From assembly GCA_014730115.1 (NCBI GenBank), contig WJIU01000011.1, positions 1-39,632 on the forward strand: a stretch of DNA of 39,632 bases, given 5' to 3'. Source of the stretch: Microcaldota archaeon (GTDB lineage Archaea; Micrarchaeota; Micrarchaeia; Anstonellales; Bilamarchaeaceae). The stretch's first letter is position 1, and every line of letters begins with the position of its first letter. Of this stretch, positions 1 to 7,884 are shown one piece after another. A model generated the notes under the pieces. The model saw only the letters and a list, made by a program, of their open reading frames with translations. It had not been told where the DNA came from and searched no databases. The position numbers were made by a program, and so were the translations under genes.

Positions 1-173
1 ACATTCTCAAGATGGCTGTGAGCCTAAGCTCACAACTACCCTGGGGCACAGGGGAAGTAACGCCTGTAGAGATGATTGCAGCAGCATCGTCTGTGAAGCA
101 GGAAATGGAAGCCCCGCCCTTTAGGGCGGGGAGTATGTCACCTATTTCTGAAGGACTATCATGCTTTCCCTAG
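1..173 (+). pseudogene. tnpB: C-terminal end of an IS200/IS605-type TnpB (cut by the window edge)
   Basis: The open frame enters from the left edge (first full codon at base 3) and stops at TAG 171-173, giving 57 residues. It contains G-T-G-E-V-T-P-V-E, then V-K-Q-E and A-P-P-F-R-A-G, which is the usual tail of archaeal TnpB/OrfB proteins just after the RuvC and zinc-finger parts. TnpB is the RNA-guided nuclease of IS200/IS605 elements. The A-P-P-F-R-A-G codons coincide with a perfect hairpin typical of the element's right end. The frame then runs 40 nt further and overlaps the 3' end of the convergent methyltransferase gene by 32 bp, so the last residues probably lie outside the element. Whether the rest of the gene is intact cannot be seen. 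Typed as pseudogene only because it is partial here. Confidence 0.75.
112..131 (+). repeat. Right-end hairpin of the IS200/IS605-type element
   Basis: A perfect 8-bp inverted repeat (CCCCGCCC / GGGCGGGG) with a 4-nt loop lies inside the last tnpB codons. IS200/IS605 elements have subterminal hairpins instead of inverted terminal repeats, and the 3' one is also the end of the omega RNA scaffold. The element border is therefore expected within a few bases to the right, just before or at the methyltransferase stop codon (142-144). Confidence 0.7.
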
Positions 174-1272
174 TTTTGACCTTGCCTGGTTTCACATCTG
201 CAATCCTTTCCGCACCCACTATGATTTCGGATTCAAATCCCAGCCTTTCCCCAATCTCTGCCAGTATCTCGTCCACCATGACATGGGTTTCATGGATTAC
301 GGAGTTGGAGACAACGACATATGATTTTCCCCCTGGGGCCAGAACACGGAACATTTCTGCAATTGCCTGCTCCATATCCCGGAAATAGGTTCCTGCTATC
401 GGTATTCTGCGGCCAGAATCGCCCACTTCAGGAGGCATTTCCCGGACTTCCATGTCCTTTCCTATGAATGAGCGGACCGCCCTCATCCTCATCTCCCCTG
501 CTTCGGCCTTGTTCATATGGAGAAGGCCGAGTTCCAGCCCGTACACCTTGGAGTAGTCTATGTTGTTCAGGTAAGGGGGTGAGGTGATGATGCAGTCAAC
601 CGAACCGTCCTGCAGGTCCAGGCTCCGCGCGTCGCCGAGAAAAACCCCAGGAACATGCCCCCGGGGCGCGCTTTCCAGGTCTGCCAGCATCTTTTTTGCC
701 CTTCTCCTGAAAATGTCTTTTGCCGGGAGTGCGCGTTTTTCTTTTTTTATCTTCAGGACCCCGCCGTCCTTTACAATGATGCTTGCCTGGGGCAGGACCG
801 AAAGCAGTGCAAGCAGCAGGAAATCTCGGACCCTGCCCTGCTCCTGTTCAATTGCATTCCTGAGGGAAAGAATCTGGTTGTAGTTTCTTTTCGGAAAGGC
901 TGCCCGCGGGCTGAAAAGCTCAAACTCCCATTTCATTCCTTCCGCAGGCCGGTGCTTCTTTGAAAGAAACGCCTTTATGCCTTCAATGTCTTCCCTGGTG
1001 TAGTCCATGGTCTTGGTGCGTGATATGAAAACCGCAAGCGCGGAGGCATCCACTCCAATTGAATCTATCCCCTTTTCCTTTGCAGCCAGCAGGGTGGTGC
1101 CGGCCCCGCAGAACGGGTCAAGGATTTTTCCGGGCCGTTTGCTTCCGATGCAGTAATCTACTATTTCCGGGGAAAACCCCTCCTTGTACCAGAACCAGCG
1201 GTGAACCGGCTCTTTTTTGGAGTGTTCAAATGTCATTAGATTCCCGAGGTTTCTGTCCCAGGTGATTTTCAT
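142..1272 (-). CDS. DNA methyltransferase, N6-adenine/N4-cytosine type, orphan
   Basis: The 376-residue protein transfers a methyl group from S-adenosylmethionine to an exocyclic amino group in DNA. It shows AdoMet-binding motif I as D-P-F-C-G-A-G-T-T near residues 52-60 and catalytic motif IV as T-S-P-P-Y near residue 230. The order (motif I, a long insert that probably holds the target-recognition region, then motif IV) is that of alpha-like members. No restriction endonuclease gene is visible next to it, so it may act alone or have lost its partner. A TATA-like box lies 25 nt before the ATG. The gene sits between two transposon remnants, and its stop codon lies only about 11 bp from the tnpB hairpin, so the insertion may have supplied or trimmed its end. 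Target sequence cannot be told from sequence. Confidence 0.88.
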   Translation of the reverse strand: MKITWDRNLGNLMTFEHSKKEPVHRWFWYKEGFSPEIVDYCIGSKRPGKILDPFCGAGTTLLAAKEKGIDSIGVDASALAVFISRTKTMDYTREDIEGIKAFLSKKHRPAEGMKWEFELFSPRAAFPKRNYNQILSLRNAIEQEQGRVRDFLLLALLSVLPQASIIVKDGGVLKIKKEKRALPAKDIFRRRAKKMLADLESAPRGHVPGVFLGDARSLDLQDGSVDCIITSPPYLNNIDYSKVYGLELGLLHMNKAEAGEMRMRAVRSFIGKDMEVREMPPEVGDSGRRIPIAGTYFRDMEQAIAEMFRVLAPGGKSYVVVSNSVIHETHVMVDEILAEIGERLGFESEIIVGAERIADVKPGKVKTRESMIVLQK

Positions 1273-1290
1273 GACTGGAAATGATGCTTT

Positions 1291-1303
1291 CGATAATAAA
1301 TAA
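1291..1303 (-). promoter_or_regulatory. TATA box of the methyltransferase gene
   Basis: On the minus strand the bases read TTATTTATTATCG, centred 25 nt before the methyltransferase ATG at 1272. This is the spacing expected for an archaeal leaderless transcript. Confidence 0.55.
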
Positions 1304-1513
1304 GTAGTGCCTTGACATTACCCAAGGAACCCGGCGCTGTATCTAAAAACAAGCAGTGAAAAATTAACACCTGCCCGGACCGATAATGTTGAATTTACAA
1401 AAACCAATAATAAAAGTGGTAATTATATACCGGGGTTGTGCCTGCAGAAATCCTGTTTTTAGGCCAACCTCAAAAATAATGCAAACCAGTCCGTGCAAAC
1501 CAGGGTTTCAGGG

Positions 1514-2134
1514 CTAGTTAAGCTTGCGCTGAAACTTCCATCCAAAGGCATTCTTTTCAGAGCCGCTTTTTGGGATTTCCTCATCCAGCAGAACAAGAAG
1601 GGCATATGGATTAAGCTCTCCGTCTGCATTGTAGAGCTTTCCAGCCAGTTCCCGGTGCTTTCCGGTTCCTGCTCTTCTGGTTTCCGGCCTTGGCTTCACG
1701 TATTTTGCCCCCATCTCTTTCAGGGTCCTTCTTATCGTTTCCTGGGAAACATCTTTTCCCCGTGACACGAAGTATTTTTGAAGGGCCCTGGTGTTCCAGA
1801 AATCCATTTCCATCCCATGCTCCCGGGGGTTGCTTTTTTCAACGAGAATCTTGATTTTCTTTTTGTCTTCCTCGGTCAGGGAAACCGGCCTCCCTCTTTT
1901 TGGCTTGTCGGAAAGCTTTCTGTTCTCCTGCCATCTCTCAATCCACCTGTACACTGTGCCTTCGTCAACAGAGAAGATTTCTGCAACCATGGGCAGCGGA
2001 TACCCCATGCTGATGGCATAGAGAGCGCGGAGGCGCTCTCGTTCCTTGGCATCCTTGCTTCTTCTTGCTGAGTCTTGAAGGAGCGGGGAGAGCTCTTTTC
2101 GAATCATCTGTATTGCTGATACTCCGAAAAACAT
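1514..2134 (-). pseudogene. Truncated IS630-type transposase (DNA-binding half only)
   Basis: The reading frame gives about 206 residues from the ATG at 2132-2134; an upstream extension of the frame exists but is only a shadow of the beta-helix gene on the other strand. Visible are a helix-turn-helix near the N-terminus (M-V-A-E-I-F-S-V-D-E-G-T-V-Y-R-W-I), the K-R-G-R-P linker and a second winged-helix part (W-N-T-R-A-L-Q-K-Y...S-Q-E-T-I-R-R-T-L), the layout of IS630/Tc1-mariner transposases. The frame stops just after L-D-E, where the first catalytic Asp would be, so the other DDE acidic residues are missing. Downstream bases to 1300 hold no continuation in any frame I followed, and I saw no clear terminal inverted repeats. 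It is most likely a dead relic, though the DNA-binding half could have been kept as a regulator. Confidence 0.7.
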
Positions 2135-2192
2135 TTTTTTATTTTCGCTTTTGGAATTTTGCAATACTTTCGTGGTCTTTCCCCACTGTGCC

Positions 2193-2200
2193 TTTATAAA
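2193..2200 (+). promoter_or_regulatory. TATA box of the beta-helix surface protein gene
   Basis: TTTATAAA lies about 36 nt before the ATG at 2233, which predicts a transcript with a leader of roughly 10 nt. The preceding base composition is AT-rich. Confidence 0.6.
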
Positions 2201-2232
2201 GCAAAAAGCCAATTTAAGAAAATGGTGCGACC

Positions 2233-5200
2233 ATGTTTGACCGCAGGAAGCTCTCCCCCCTACTTGTACTGCTTGTGCTGCTCGGAGCCGGCCATGCCAG
2301 TACGCTTTATGTAAGCAGCTCCGGAAGCAACTGCCAGGGCCATGCTGCATTCAGTTCCATCCAGGCTGCGATAGACAATGCATCTGAAGGCGACACTGTC
2401 TTCATATGCTCAGGTCCGGATTATGTAGAGAATGTGGCTGTAAACAAGTCGGTTGTGCTGGAAGGCGAAGACAATCTGACCACGATAATTGCAGATATTC
2501 CGTCCAATCCTGTTCTGTCAATAGAATCAGACAATGTTAGCATATATAATCTCGTGCTGAAAGATGCAACCGGTTCATACGGGCTTTATTCAACAGCTTC
2601 CCACTGCACAGTCAGCAGCGTAGTTGCCACCAACAATGATATAGGCTTTTATTTTCTTTCAAGTTCCCACAATAATATTACCGGCAATACCGCCCGTGAC
2701 AATTTTGACGAAGGGTTCCGCCTTATCTCCATTTCCGAGCATAACCTGCTGAAGGACAACCTGGCGTATAATCAGCAGTATTACGGATTCTACCTCCATT
2801 CCAGCTCGCACAACCGGCTTATTTCCAACACTGCATATAACAGCACTTCATGGTACGGATTCTTTCTTTATTCTGAATCAAGGAATAATACACTTATCAA
2901 CAATACTGCCTTTCTGAATGCCCACCATGGTTTTCACGTCTACAGATGCACTGAAAACAATCTGTCCGGAAACCTCGCTTATGATAACCTTGCCGAAGGC
3001 TTCCGGTTGTCCTACAGCTCTCTCAATACCCTGGCCGGCAATACTGCAATCAACAACCGGGCCGAAGGCTTCCGGCTTTCATCAGGCTCGGAAAACCTGC
3101 TTGAAGAAAACACTGCCCATGACAACTCACAGAACGGATTTCTGGTATCCTCCAGCTCTGCCAATAATCTGACCAGCAACACCGCCCATGAAAATGGGCA
3201 GTATGGTTTCCACATCCATCTGGGCGTGGGCAACCGGCTTGTGTCCAACCGGGCTCGCGAGCAGGAGGACGGGTTCAGGATTTTCGGGGGAGAAAGAAAC
3301 CACCTGGCCTCAAACAAGGCATATGAAAACAACGTAGGCATCTACCTTGATATTTCATCTTTTAATTCTCTTGAATCCAATTCCGCGTATGACAACCTTG
3401 AGCACGGCTTTCTTCTTTCCTCAAGCTCCAACAACACCCTGCAGGAAAATATTGCCCATTCCAACGGCCAGTATGGGTTTTACACCTATCTAAGCTCTGA
3501 AAATTCAGTTGAAAGCAACACTGCAAGAGACAACTTCAACGGCTTCCGGGTTTCATCCAGTTCAGGAAACACCCTGGCCGGCAACCAGGCTTTCGACAAC
3601 AGAAATATCGGAATCAATCTTTATCTGGGCTCCAAAAACATTTTGGGCAACAATACTGTTAATGACAACGGGTTTCGGGGCATTCATCTGCACGAAAGCC
3701 CGGACAACACCCTGGAAGGGAATACTGCCAGGGATAACCGGGACAATGGAATAAATGTATACCTCAGTTCCGGCGTGTTGCTGGATAACAATTCTGCTTT
3801 CGACAATGGGGCGGAGGGCATTCTTGTTTCCTCCAGCCTAAACAGCACTCTTCTTGGAAATGCTGTATACGATAACAGATATGATGGCATTTCCCTTTCC
3901 CTGAGCCCCGGCGCTCTTGTTTCCGGCAACAAAGCATATTCCAACGGCGGATATGGCCTTTTTGTCTCCAGAAGTACCAGATGCACGGTCAGAAACCTCC
4001 ATCTTTATGAAAACAGATATGACATGGACCTCAGGGCATTGTCCTCTTCCGCAGACCTCAGGCTTTCCGGCATTTTGTTTGACAATCCGTCCGGAAGCCT
4101 GGGCAACTACACAAATATCTCATTGTATGATGAGCTTGAATCCAACAGGTCATATTCGCTCACTTGGTCTGGGCAGCCTGCCCCTCTCCCCCACCCGTAT
4201 ATATCTTTTGAAAACAAGCATCTTGAGATAAAAAGCGAAGACAATGCTTCAATAGACCATATAGTCTGGCACTGGCTGGATGAAGAAACTGATGGAAAGT
4301 ATCTCGAGTCCAAGTTTGAGCTCTGGCAGCATGATGAGGATGGATGGACCAGGATGGGTGCTGTGCCGGATACCGAAAACAACACCCTGTCCCTGTCCAA
4401 TCTTGCCCCCCAGAGCACCTATTCAATACTCCAGAACAGGAGCGGTCCAGCTCTGATTCTCAATCATCCATCCAATCGGGAGATGTTTAATGCCACAAGC
4501 CTCAATCTCAGCTGGACCGTTTATAGTTATGATTCAGAAGTGCTTTGCGATTTGGTGATTAACAATGAAACAGTGAACGGCGCAGGCATTTATGTCAGTG
4601 AAGGGGCCCCTTTTGTATATCCGGTTGACATGCCCGGAGACGGGGAATACTTCTGGAATGTTACGTGCCGGGATACAATTTCTACAAACACCAGCGAAAC
4701 AAGGAGCTTTATTGTAGACCTGCCGCCCTCTGTCAGTCTGATATCCCCCTGCTTTGAGCTGATTAACAGCACGGCTTATGGGCTGGAATATGTAGCCCGG
4801 GACAATTCTTCCGCGGAGCTGGAGTGCTCTGTTCTTCTGGACGGGCTTCCTGAAGATTTCAATGATTCTGTGCAGGCAGGCGAGGCCAGCACTTTCTGCC
4901 TTTCCGGAATTCCGGAAGGAAGCCATTTCCTGCATGTGGAATGCACGGATGATGCCGGAAACACTGCGTTGTCGGAAAGCAAGGAAATCCTGGTTGATGT
5001 GGAGCCTCCCCGGATTACACTGGTTGCCCCCGAAAACGGATATACCGGCAATGATTCCAGGATTGTATTCAACTTTACGGTGTGGGATGATTTCAGTGAA
5101 AATATTACATCATATCTTCTTATTGACGGGGAGGTGCAGGAGGAAACTTCCGGTGGGCAGGTGGAATCCCGGCTGCTGCAGGGCCCCCACAACTGGAGCA

Positions 5201-6441
5201 TAAGAAGCGTTGACGAAGCAGGGAACCCCAACACTTCAGAAGAGCGGACCATCCTGCTGGACCACGACGGGCCTGACATACTGCTGTATTCGCCTTCCAA
5301 TGGCCAGGTCTTCCCTTATGATGAAGCAACCGGCGTTCGTTTCAATTTCACTGCAATGGATGATGAATCAGACCTTGTTTTATGCTCATTTTATCTGGAC
5401 AGCGAACTTGTTTATTCTGATATGCCTGTCCTGAACGGGGAGCCGGAATCTTTCGTCCGCACATTGGATGTGGGCCACCATACCTGGAGGCTGGTGTGCC
5501 GGGATGAGGTAAACAACACGGTCGATTCACCCCTGCAGAGCTTCCGGATTGGCACCCAACCGGGTGAAGAGGATGATGATTCTGATTCAGACCCGGAGCC
5601 GGAAATATCCATTCACATGGAGCAGGTATGCCCGGGAGACAGGCTTGTTTTCACTGTTTCCAGCGGTTTTGGAACCAGGCTCCGGCTTCTGGACGGGGAG
5701 CGTTTTCTTGTTGACTCAAATCTTACTGACGTCAACGGACAGGCATCCTTTGATTTTGCGGAAGAAGGCCGCTATGAAATCAGGGCATCAAAAGATTCAT
5801 TTGGGGCCGCATCAGGGGAGTTCATTTACAATCTCTGCAATGTGGGCGTCCAGGATTCCCCTGATGAAAATGGTGGGGAAGAACATGAAGAGACAGCTGC
5901 AGAGGATGCAGAGCCTGAATGCCCGGAGAACGAGCAGCCTGAAGAAGAACCTGAAGCCGATGGTGGAATTGACAAGGAGTCTCCAGGAAAGTCCCCCGAT
6001 GCCGAAATTGAGGCAGAGGAACTTGTTTACCTTGGCGATGACGTCCTGGTAAAAACCTGGGTAAATGGCGTGCCCTCCAGGGTGCTGCTGCTGCTTGTCT
6101 CGCCTGATGATGAGAGGGAGTACCTTTTCACAAACGTGACCGGCGAGATAGAGTTTCCTGCAGAGAAGCTCGGCACATACCGCTTGTGGATTGCCGAGCC
6201 GGAGCTTCCGCGGAAGGGCGCCGAAGTGGAGGTTGTAAAAAGGTCGCTCTCCGGATATTCCAAGCCTGCCGCATTTGCCTTCCTTGCCTGCCTTCCCTTT
6301 TTGCTTCTGCTTCTTGTGATTTTTGTTTCAATATCCTACCTGGCAGTCCGGGAAACCAGAAACGGCTCAAGAAGAAACTACCGTGGATTCAGAAGAAAAA
6401 GATGGTTTTCCAGATTAAGGAGGGTTCTGGGGCTGAAATAG
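2233..6441 (+). CDS. Giant beta-helix surface protein with Ig-like domains and C-terminal membrane anchor
   Basis: The 1402-residue protein has a signal peptide (residues 1-22, hydrophobic core then A-S) and about twenty degenerate 22-23-residue repeats from about residue 145 to 585 with the pattern N-x-L-x-x-N-x-A-x-D-N-x-x-x-G-F. These are parallel right-handed beta-helix coils of the NosD/PbH1 (CASH) kind. Three Ig/fibronectin-like domains follow (starting near 832, 926 and 1013, each opening with a P-x-h-x-L-x-x-P-type strand), then a Glu/Asp-rich linker (about 1210-1255), another beta domain, a membrane helix near 1347-1372 and an Arg/Lys-rich cytoplasmic tail. Many N-x-S/T sites imply N-glycosylation. 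It is therefore a cell-surface protein facing outward. Beta-helix repeats often bind or cleave polysaccharides, but no catalytic residues are evident, so adhesion is as likely as enzyme activity. It converges on rnhA with one base between stop codons. Confidence 0.85.
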   Translation: MFDRRKLSPLLVLLVLLGAGHASTLYVSSSGSNCQGHAAFSSIQAAIDNASEGDTVFICSGPDYVENVAVNKSVVLEGEDNLTTIIADIPSNPVLSIESDNVSIYNLVLKDATGSYGLYSTASHCTVSSVVATNNDIGFYFLSSSHNNITGNTARDNFDEGFRLISISEHNLLKDNLAYNQQYYGFYLHSSSHNRLISNTAYNSTSWYGFFLYSESRNNTLINNTAFLNAHHGFHVYRCTENNLSGNLAYDNLAEGFRLSYSSLNTLAGNTAINNRAEGFRLSSGSENLLEENTAHDNSQNGFLVSSSSANNLTSNTAHENGQYGFHIHLGVGNRLVSNRAREQEDGFRIFGGERNHLASNKAYENNVGIYLDISSFNSLESNSAYDNLEHGFLLSSSSNNTLQENIAHSNGQYGFYTYLSSENSVESNTARDNFNGFRVSSSSGNTLAGNQAFDNRNIGINLYLGSKNILGNNTVNDNGFRGIHLHESPDNTLEGNTARDNRDNGINVYLSSGVLLDNNSAFDNGAEGILVSSSLNSTLLGNAVYDNRYDGISLSLSPGALVSGNKAYSNGGYGLFVSRSTRCTVRNLHLYENRYDMDLRALSSSADLRLSGILFDNPSGSLGNYTNISLYDELESNRSYSLTWSGQPAPLPHPYISFENKHLEIKSEDNASIDHIVWHWLDEETDGKYLESKFELWQHDEDGWTRMGAVPDTENNTLSLSNLAPQSTYSILQNRSGPALILNHPSNREMFNATSLNLSWTVYSYDSEVLCDLVINNETVNGAGIYVSEGAPFVYPVDMPGDGEYFWNVTCRDTISTNTSETRSFIVDLPPSVSLISPCFELINSTAYGLEYVARDNSSAELECSVLLDGLPEDFNDSVQAGEASTFCLSGIPEGSHFLHVECTDDAGNTALSESKEILVDVEPPRITLVAPENGYTGNDSRIVFNFTVWDDFSENITSYLLIDGEVQEETSGGQVESRLLQGPHNWSIRSVDEAGNPNTSEERTILLDHDGPDILLYSPSNGQVFPYDEATGVRFNFTAMDDESDLVLCSFYLDSELVYSDMPVLNGEPESFVRTLDVGHHTWRLVCRDEVNNTVDSPLQSFRIGTQPGEEDDDSDSDPEPEISIHMEQVCPGDRLVFTVSSGFGTRLRLLDGERFLVDSNLTDVNGQASFDFAEEGRYEIRASKDSFGAASGEFIYNLCNVGVQDSPDENGGEEHEETAAEDAEPECPENEQPEEEPEADGGIDKESPGKSPDAEIEAEELVYLGDDVLVKTWVNGVPSRVLLLLVSPDDEREYLFTNVTGEIEFPAEKLGTYRLWIAEPELPRKGAEVEVVKRSLSGYSKPAAFAFLACLPFLLLLLVIFVSISYLAVRETRNGSRRNYRGFRRKRWFSRLRRVLGLK
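2668..3990 (+). repeat. Tandem degenerate ~69-bp coding repeats (beta-helix coils)
   Basis: About 19 consecutive units of roughly 66-69 bp encode the N-x-L-x-x-N-x-A-x-D-N coils of the surface protein. Units are strongly diverged in DNA but keep the Asn ladder and G-F turn, which suggests old duplication followed by selection on structure. Recombination between units could change the protein length between strains. Confidence 0.7.
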
Positions 6442-6442
6442 G

Positions 6443-6853
6443 TCAGAGAACCGTCTGGTGGGTCCTCCCTCTTTTTGCGGCCTCCTTGGAGAGCCGGTCC
6501 GCCTCACCGTTCTTTTCCCTTGGGATGTGCTCAAAGTGGACCTCAAGTCCGGCACAAAGGCTGTCTATTTTCCTTTTCAGCGGCCTGAGCTTGGGGTCCT
6601 TCACCTTGTACTCCCCGTTCATCTGCCGGACGACAAGTTCGCTGTCGCTTTTGACATGGACTTCATTCTCCCCAAGCTGGCGGGCTGTTTCCAGGGCCCT
6701 CATTATGGCAGTATATTCGGCAATATTGTTTGTGCCCTCACCTATGAATTCACTTAGCTCTTCTATCCGCATTCTTCCCCTGTATATCACCACGCCTACG
6801 CCCATCGGGCCGGGGTTGCCAAGAGACGCCCCATCAGTGTAAATCGTAAGCAT
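6443..6853 (-). CDS. rnhA: Ribonuclease HI, archaeal type
   Basis: The 136-residue enzyme cuts the RNA strand of RNA-DNA hybrids, removing R-loops and primers in the cytoplasm. The four metal-binding carboxylates of the family are present: D7 in Y-T-D-G-A-S, E46 in N-I-A-E-Y-T-A, D70 in S-D-S-E-L-V and D119 in N-G-E-A-D-R. The basic protrusion of the E. coli enzyme is short, as in archaeal and retroviral-like forms. The gene is convergent with the surface protein and diverges from the PH-domain gene through a shared AT-rich element that sits 27 nt before its ATG. Confidence 0.93.
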   Translation of the reverse strand: MLTIYTDGASLGNPGPMGVGVVIYRGRMRIEELSEFIGEGTNNIAEYTAIMRALETARQLGENEVHVKSDSELVVRQMNGEYKVKDPKLRPLKRKIDSLCAGLEVHFEHIPREKNGEADRLSKEAAKRGRTHQTVL

Positions 6854-6875
6854 GCTTTACCCTCTTGGCAAACGC

Positions 6876-6885
6876 TTTTAATAAT
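6876..6885. promoter_or_regulatory. Shared bidirectional TATA element (rnhA / PH-domain gene)
   Basis: TTTTAATAAT, a nearly palindromic AT block, is centred 27 nt before the rnhA ATG on the minus strand and 26 nt before the PH-domain ATG on the plus strand. One TATA element may thus serve two leaderless transcripts. Confidence 0.55.
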
Positions 6886-6905
6886 CTTTGGCCTTAGGAC
6901 AAAAC

Positions 6906-7358
6906 ATGGAGTACCGGTACCACCCTTATCCTGTTGTGGGAGCAGTAAAGATGTTTCTTCTCGGCCTGATTTTCTCCGCATTCATACTGGGAGCCAGTCC
7001 AATTCTGAAGGCTTTAACCCTGCCGGTAACAGCATTGATATGGATAATAATCCTCCTAAAAATAATTACCATTTTTATAGCGGCAAGATACAAGCAGGTC
7101 ACCCTTAAAGACGGCAGCGTCACCTACCGGGTGGGGATACTTTCCCACCACAGCACCGTGCTTCCCTATCACAAGATAACTGAAGCCAGCTATAGGCAGG
7201 GCCTGGTGCAGAGGGGTTTCGGTGTGGGCACGCTGAGGCTGGATACCGCCGGAGGCTCGAGGATGGCAATCCATATTGCAGATATCAGGAAGGGAGACCT
7301 GAAAAAGACCCTTGATGTGATAAACAGGAAAACCGAGTTGGAGGTCTCAAGTGATTGA
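6906..7358 (+). CDS. Membrane protein with bacterial-type PH domain (DUF304/YdbS-like)
   Basis: The protein has 150 residues from the ATG at 6906. A TTG six codons upstream (6888) is rejected because the TATA element lies 26 nt before the ATG and only a few bases before the TTG. Two membrane helices form a hairpin (about residues 12-33 and 38-62), followed by a cytoplasmic beta domain beginning Y-K-Q-V-T-L-K-D-G and containing the L-P-Y-x-K-I-x-x-A and G-T-L-R-L-D-T-A-G-G elements of the bacterial PH (bPH2, formerly DUF304) fold. Such proteins are membrane-associated and mostly of unknown role. It overlaps the next gene by 8 bp, so the two are probably translated from one message. Confidence 0.78.
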   Translation: MEYRYHPYPVVGAVKMFLLGLIFSAFILGASPILKALTLPVTALIWIIILLKIITIFIAARYKQVTLKDGSVTYRVGILSHHSTVLPYHKITEASYRQGLVQRGFGVGTLRLDTAGGSRMAIHIADIRKGDLKKTLDVINRKTELEVSSD

Positions 7359-7836
7359 ATTTACAGATGATTATCTGGTGGTGAAAGGCAGGCTGCTTGT
7401 TCTCAAACTGCGCAGCCTTGGAGCCGGGGTGGAGGAAGGCGAGGAGACAAAAATAACATACCTGGAAGCTGCCTACTTTGCGGACCGGGGAGTCCTGCCT
7501 GCAGACCGGGACAAGCTTCTGGAGCGGTCCGGGGAGAAAAACAAAAAGGAGAAGTACATGGTAATAAAATACCTGAGAGACAGGGGATTCATCGTCCGGC
7601 CCAGCCTGGACGGAACCGGTTTTCTCAGGCTGCACCGCAAAGGGTTCCGGCCGGGAGAGGACAAGACTTATTATCTAATTCATGTGGTTCCCGGGGAATG
7701 GAGCTGCTCCCTGCAGGCTCTGCTACCGCTGCTCGAGACTGCGGGTAAACTCCGGAAAGAGCTGGCAATTGCAGTGGTCGACCTGTCCAGGGACAAGCCC
7801 ATGTTCATAAAATTTTCAAGGATGGCCTTTGAATAG
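7351..7836 (+). CDS. tRNA-intron endonuclease family protein, probable non-catalytic subunit
   Basis: The 161-residue protein matches the archaeal tRNA splicing endonuclease from end to end: an N-terminal domain with I-T-Y-L-E-A-A-Y-F-A-D-R-G, then the nuclease fold with Y-L-R-D-R-G-F-I-V-R, F-L-R-L-H-R-K-G, Y-Y-L-I-H-V-V and L-R-K-E-L-A-I-A-V-V-D. In catalytic subunits the triad is Tyr, His and Lys. Here, by alignment to the family, the Tyr position (F-R-V-Y) holds His and the His position (E-H-S) holds Lys, while the Lys in L-R-K is kept. This fits a structural subunit of a heteromeric (alpha-beta)2-type enzyme, the kind that tolerates non-standard introns. The GTG start is supported by GGAGGT five bases upstream; the gene overlaps the PH-domain gene. 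A catalytic partner is not in the window. Confidence 0.78.
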   Translation: MIEFTDDYLVVKGRLLVLKLRSLGAGVEEGEETKITYLEAAYFADRGVLPADRDKLLERSGEKNKKEKYMVIKYLRDRGFIVRPSLDGTGFLRLHRKGFRPGEDKTYYLIHVVPGEWSCSLQALLPLLETAGKLRKELAIAVVDLSRDKPMFIKFSRMAFE

Positions 7837-7884
7837 TCACAGTTATAAACCTTGCAATAAAAAGGGATTTGAGGCAGGAGCAGT

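Noticed and set aside
1481..1503. Direct repeat GCAAACCAG twice, 14 bp apart
   Set aside because: Too short and isolated to call a target-site duplication or operator; it does not match the other end of the IS630 relic.
2135..2350. N-terminal extension of the IS630-type frame into the surface-protein gene
   Set aside because: The extra 72 residues are antisense to the signal-peptide coding part of the beta-helix gene and do not resemble a transposase; the ATG at 2134 fits the domain start.
2668..3990. Regular repeats that could suggest a CRISPR array
   Set aside because: The repeats are degenerate, have no spacers, keep the reading frame and encode beta-helix coils.
4534..4935. Long antisense frames within the surface protein and membrane-complex genes
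   Set aside because: They mirror the codon bias of the sense genes, lack domain features and have no promoter or ribosome-binding signals of their own.
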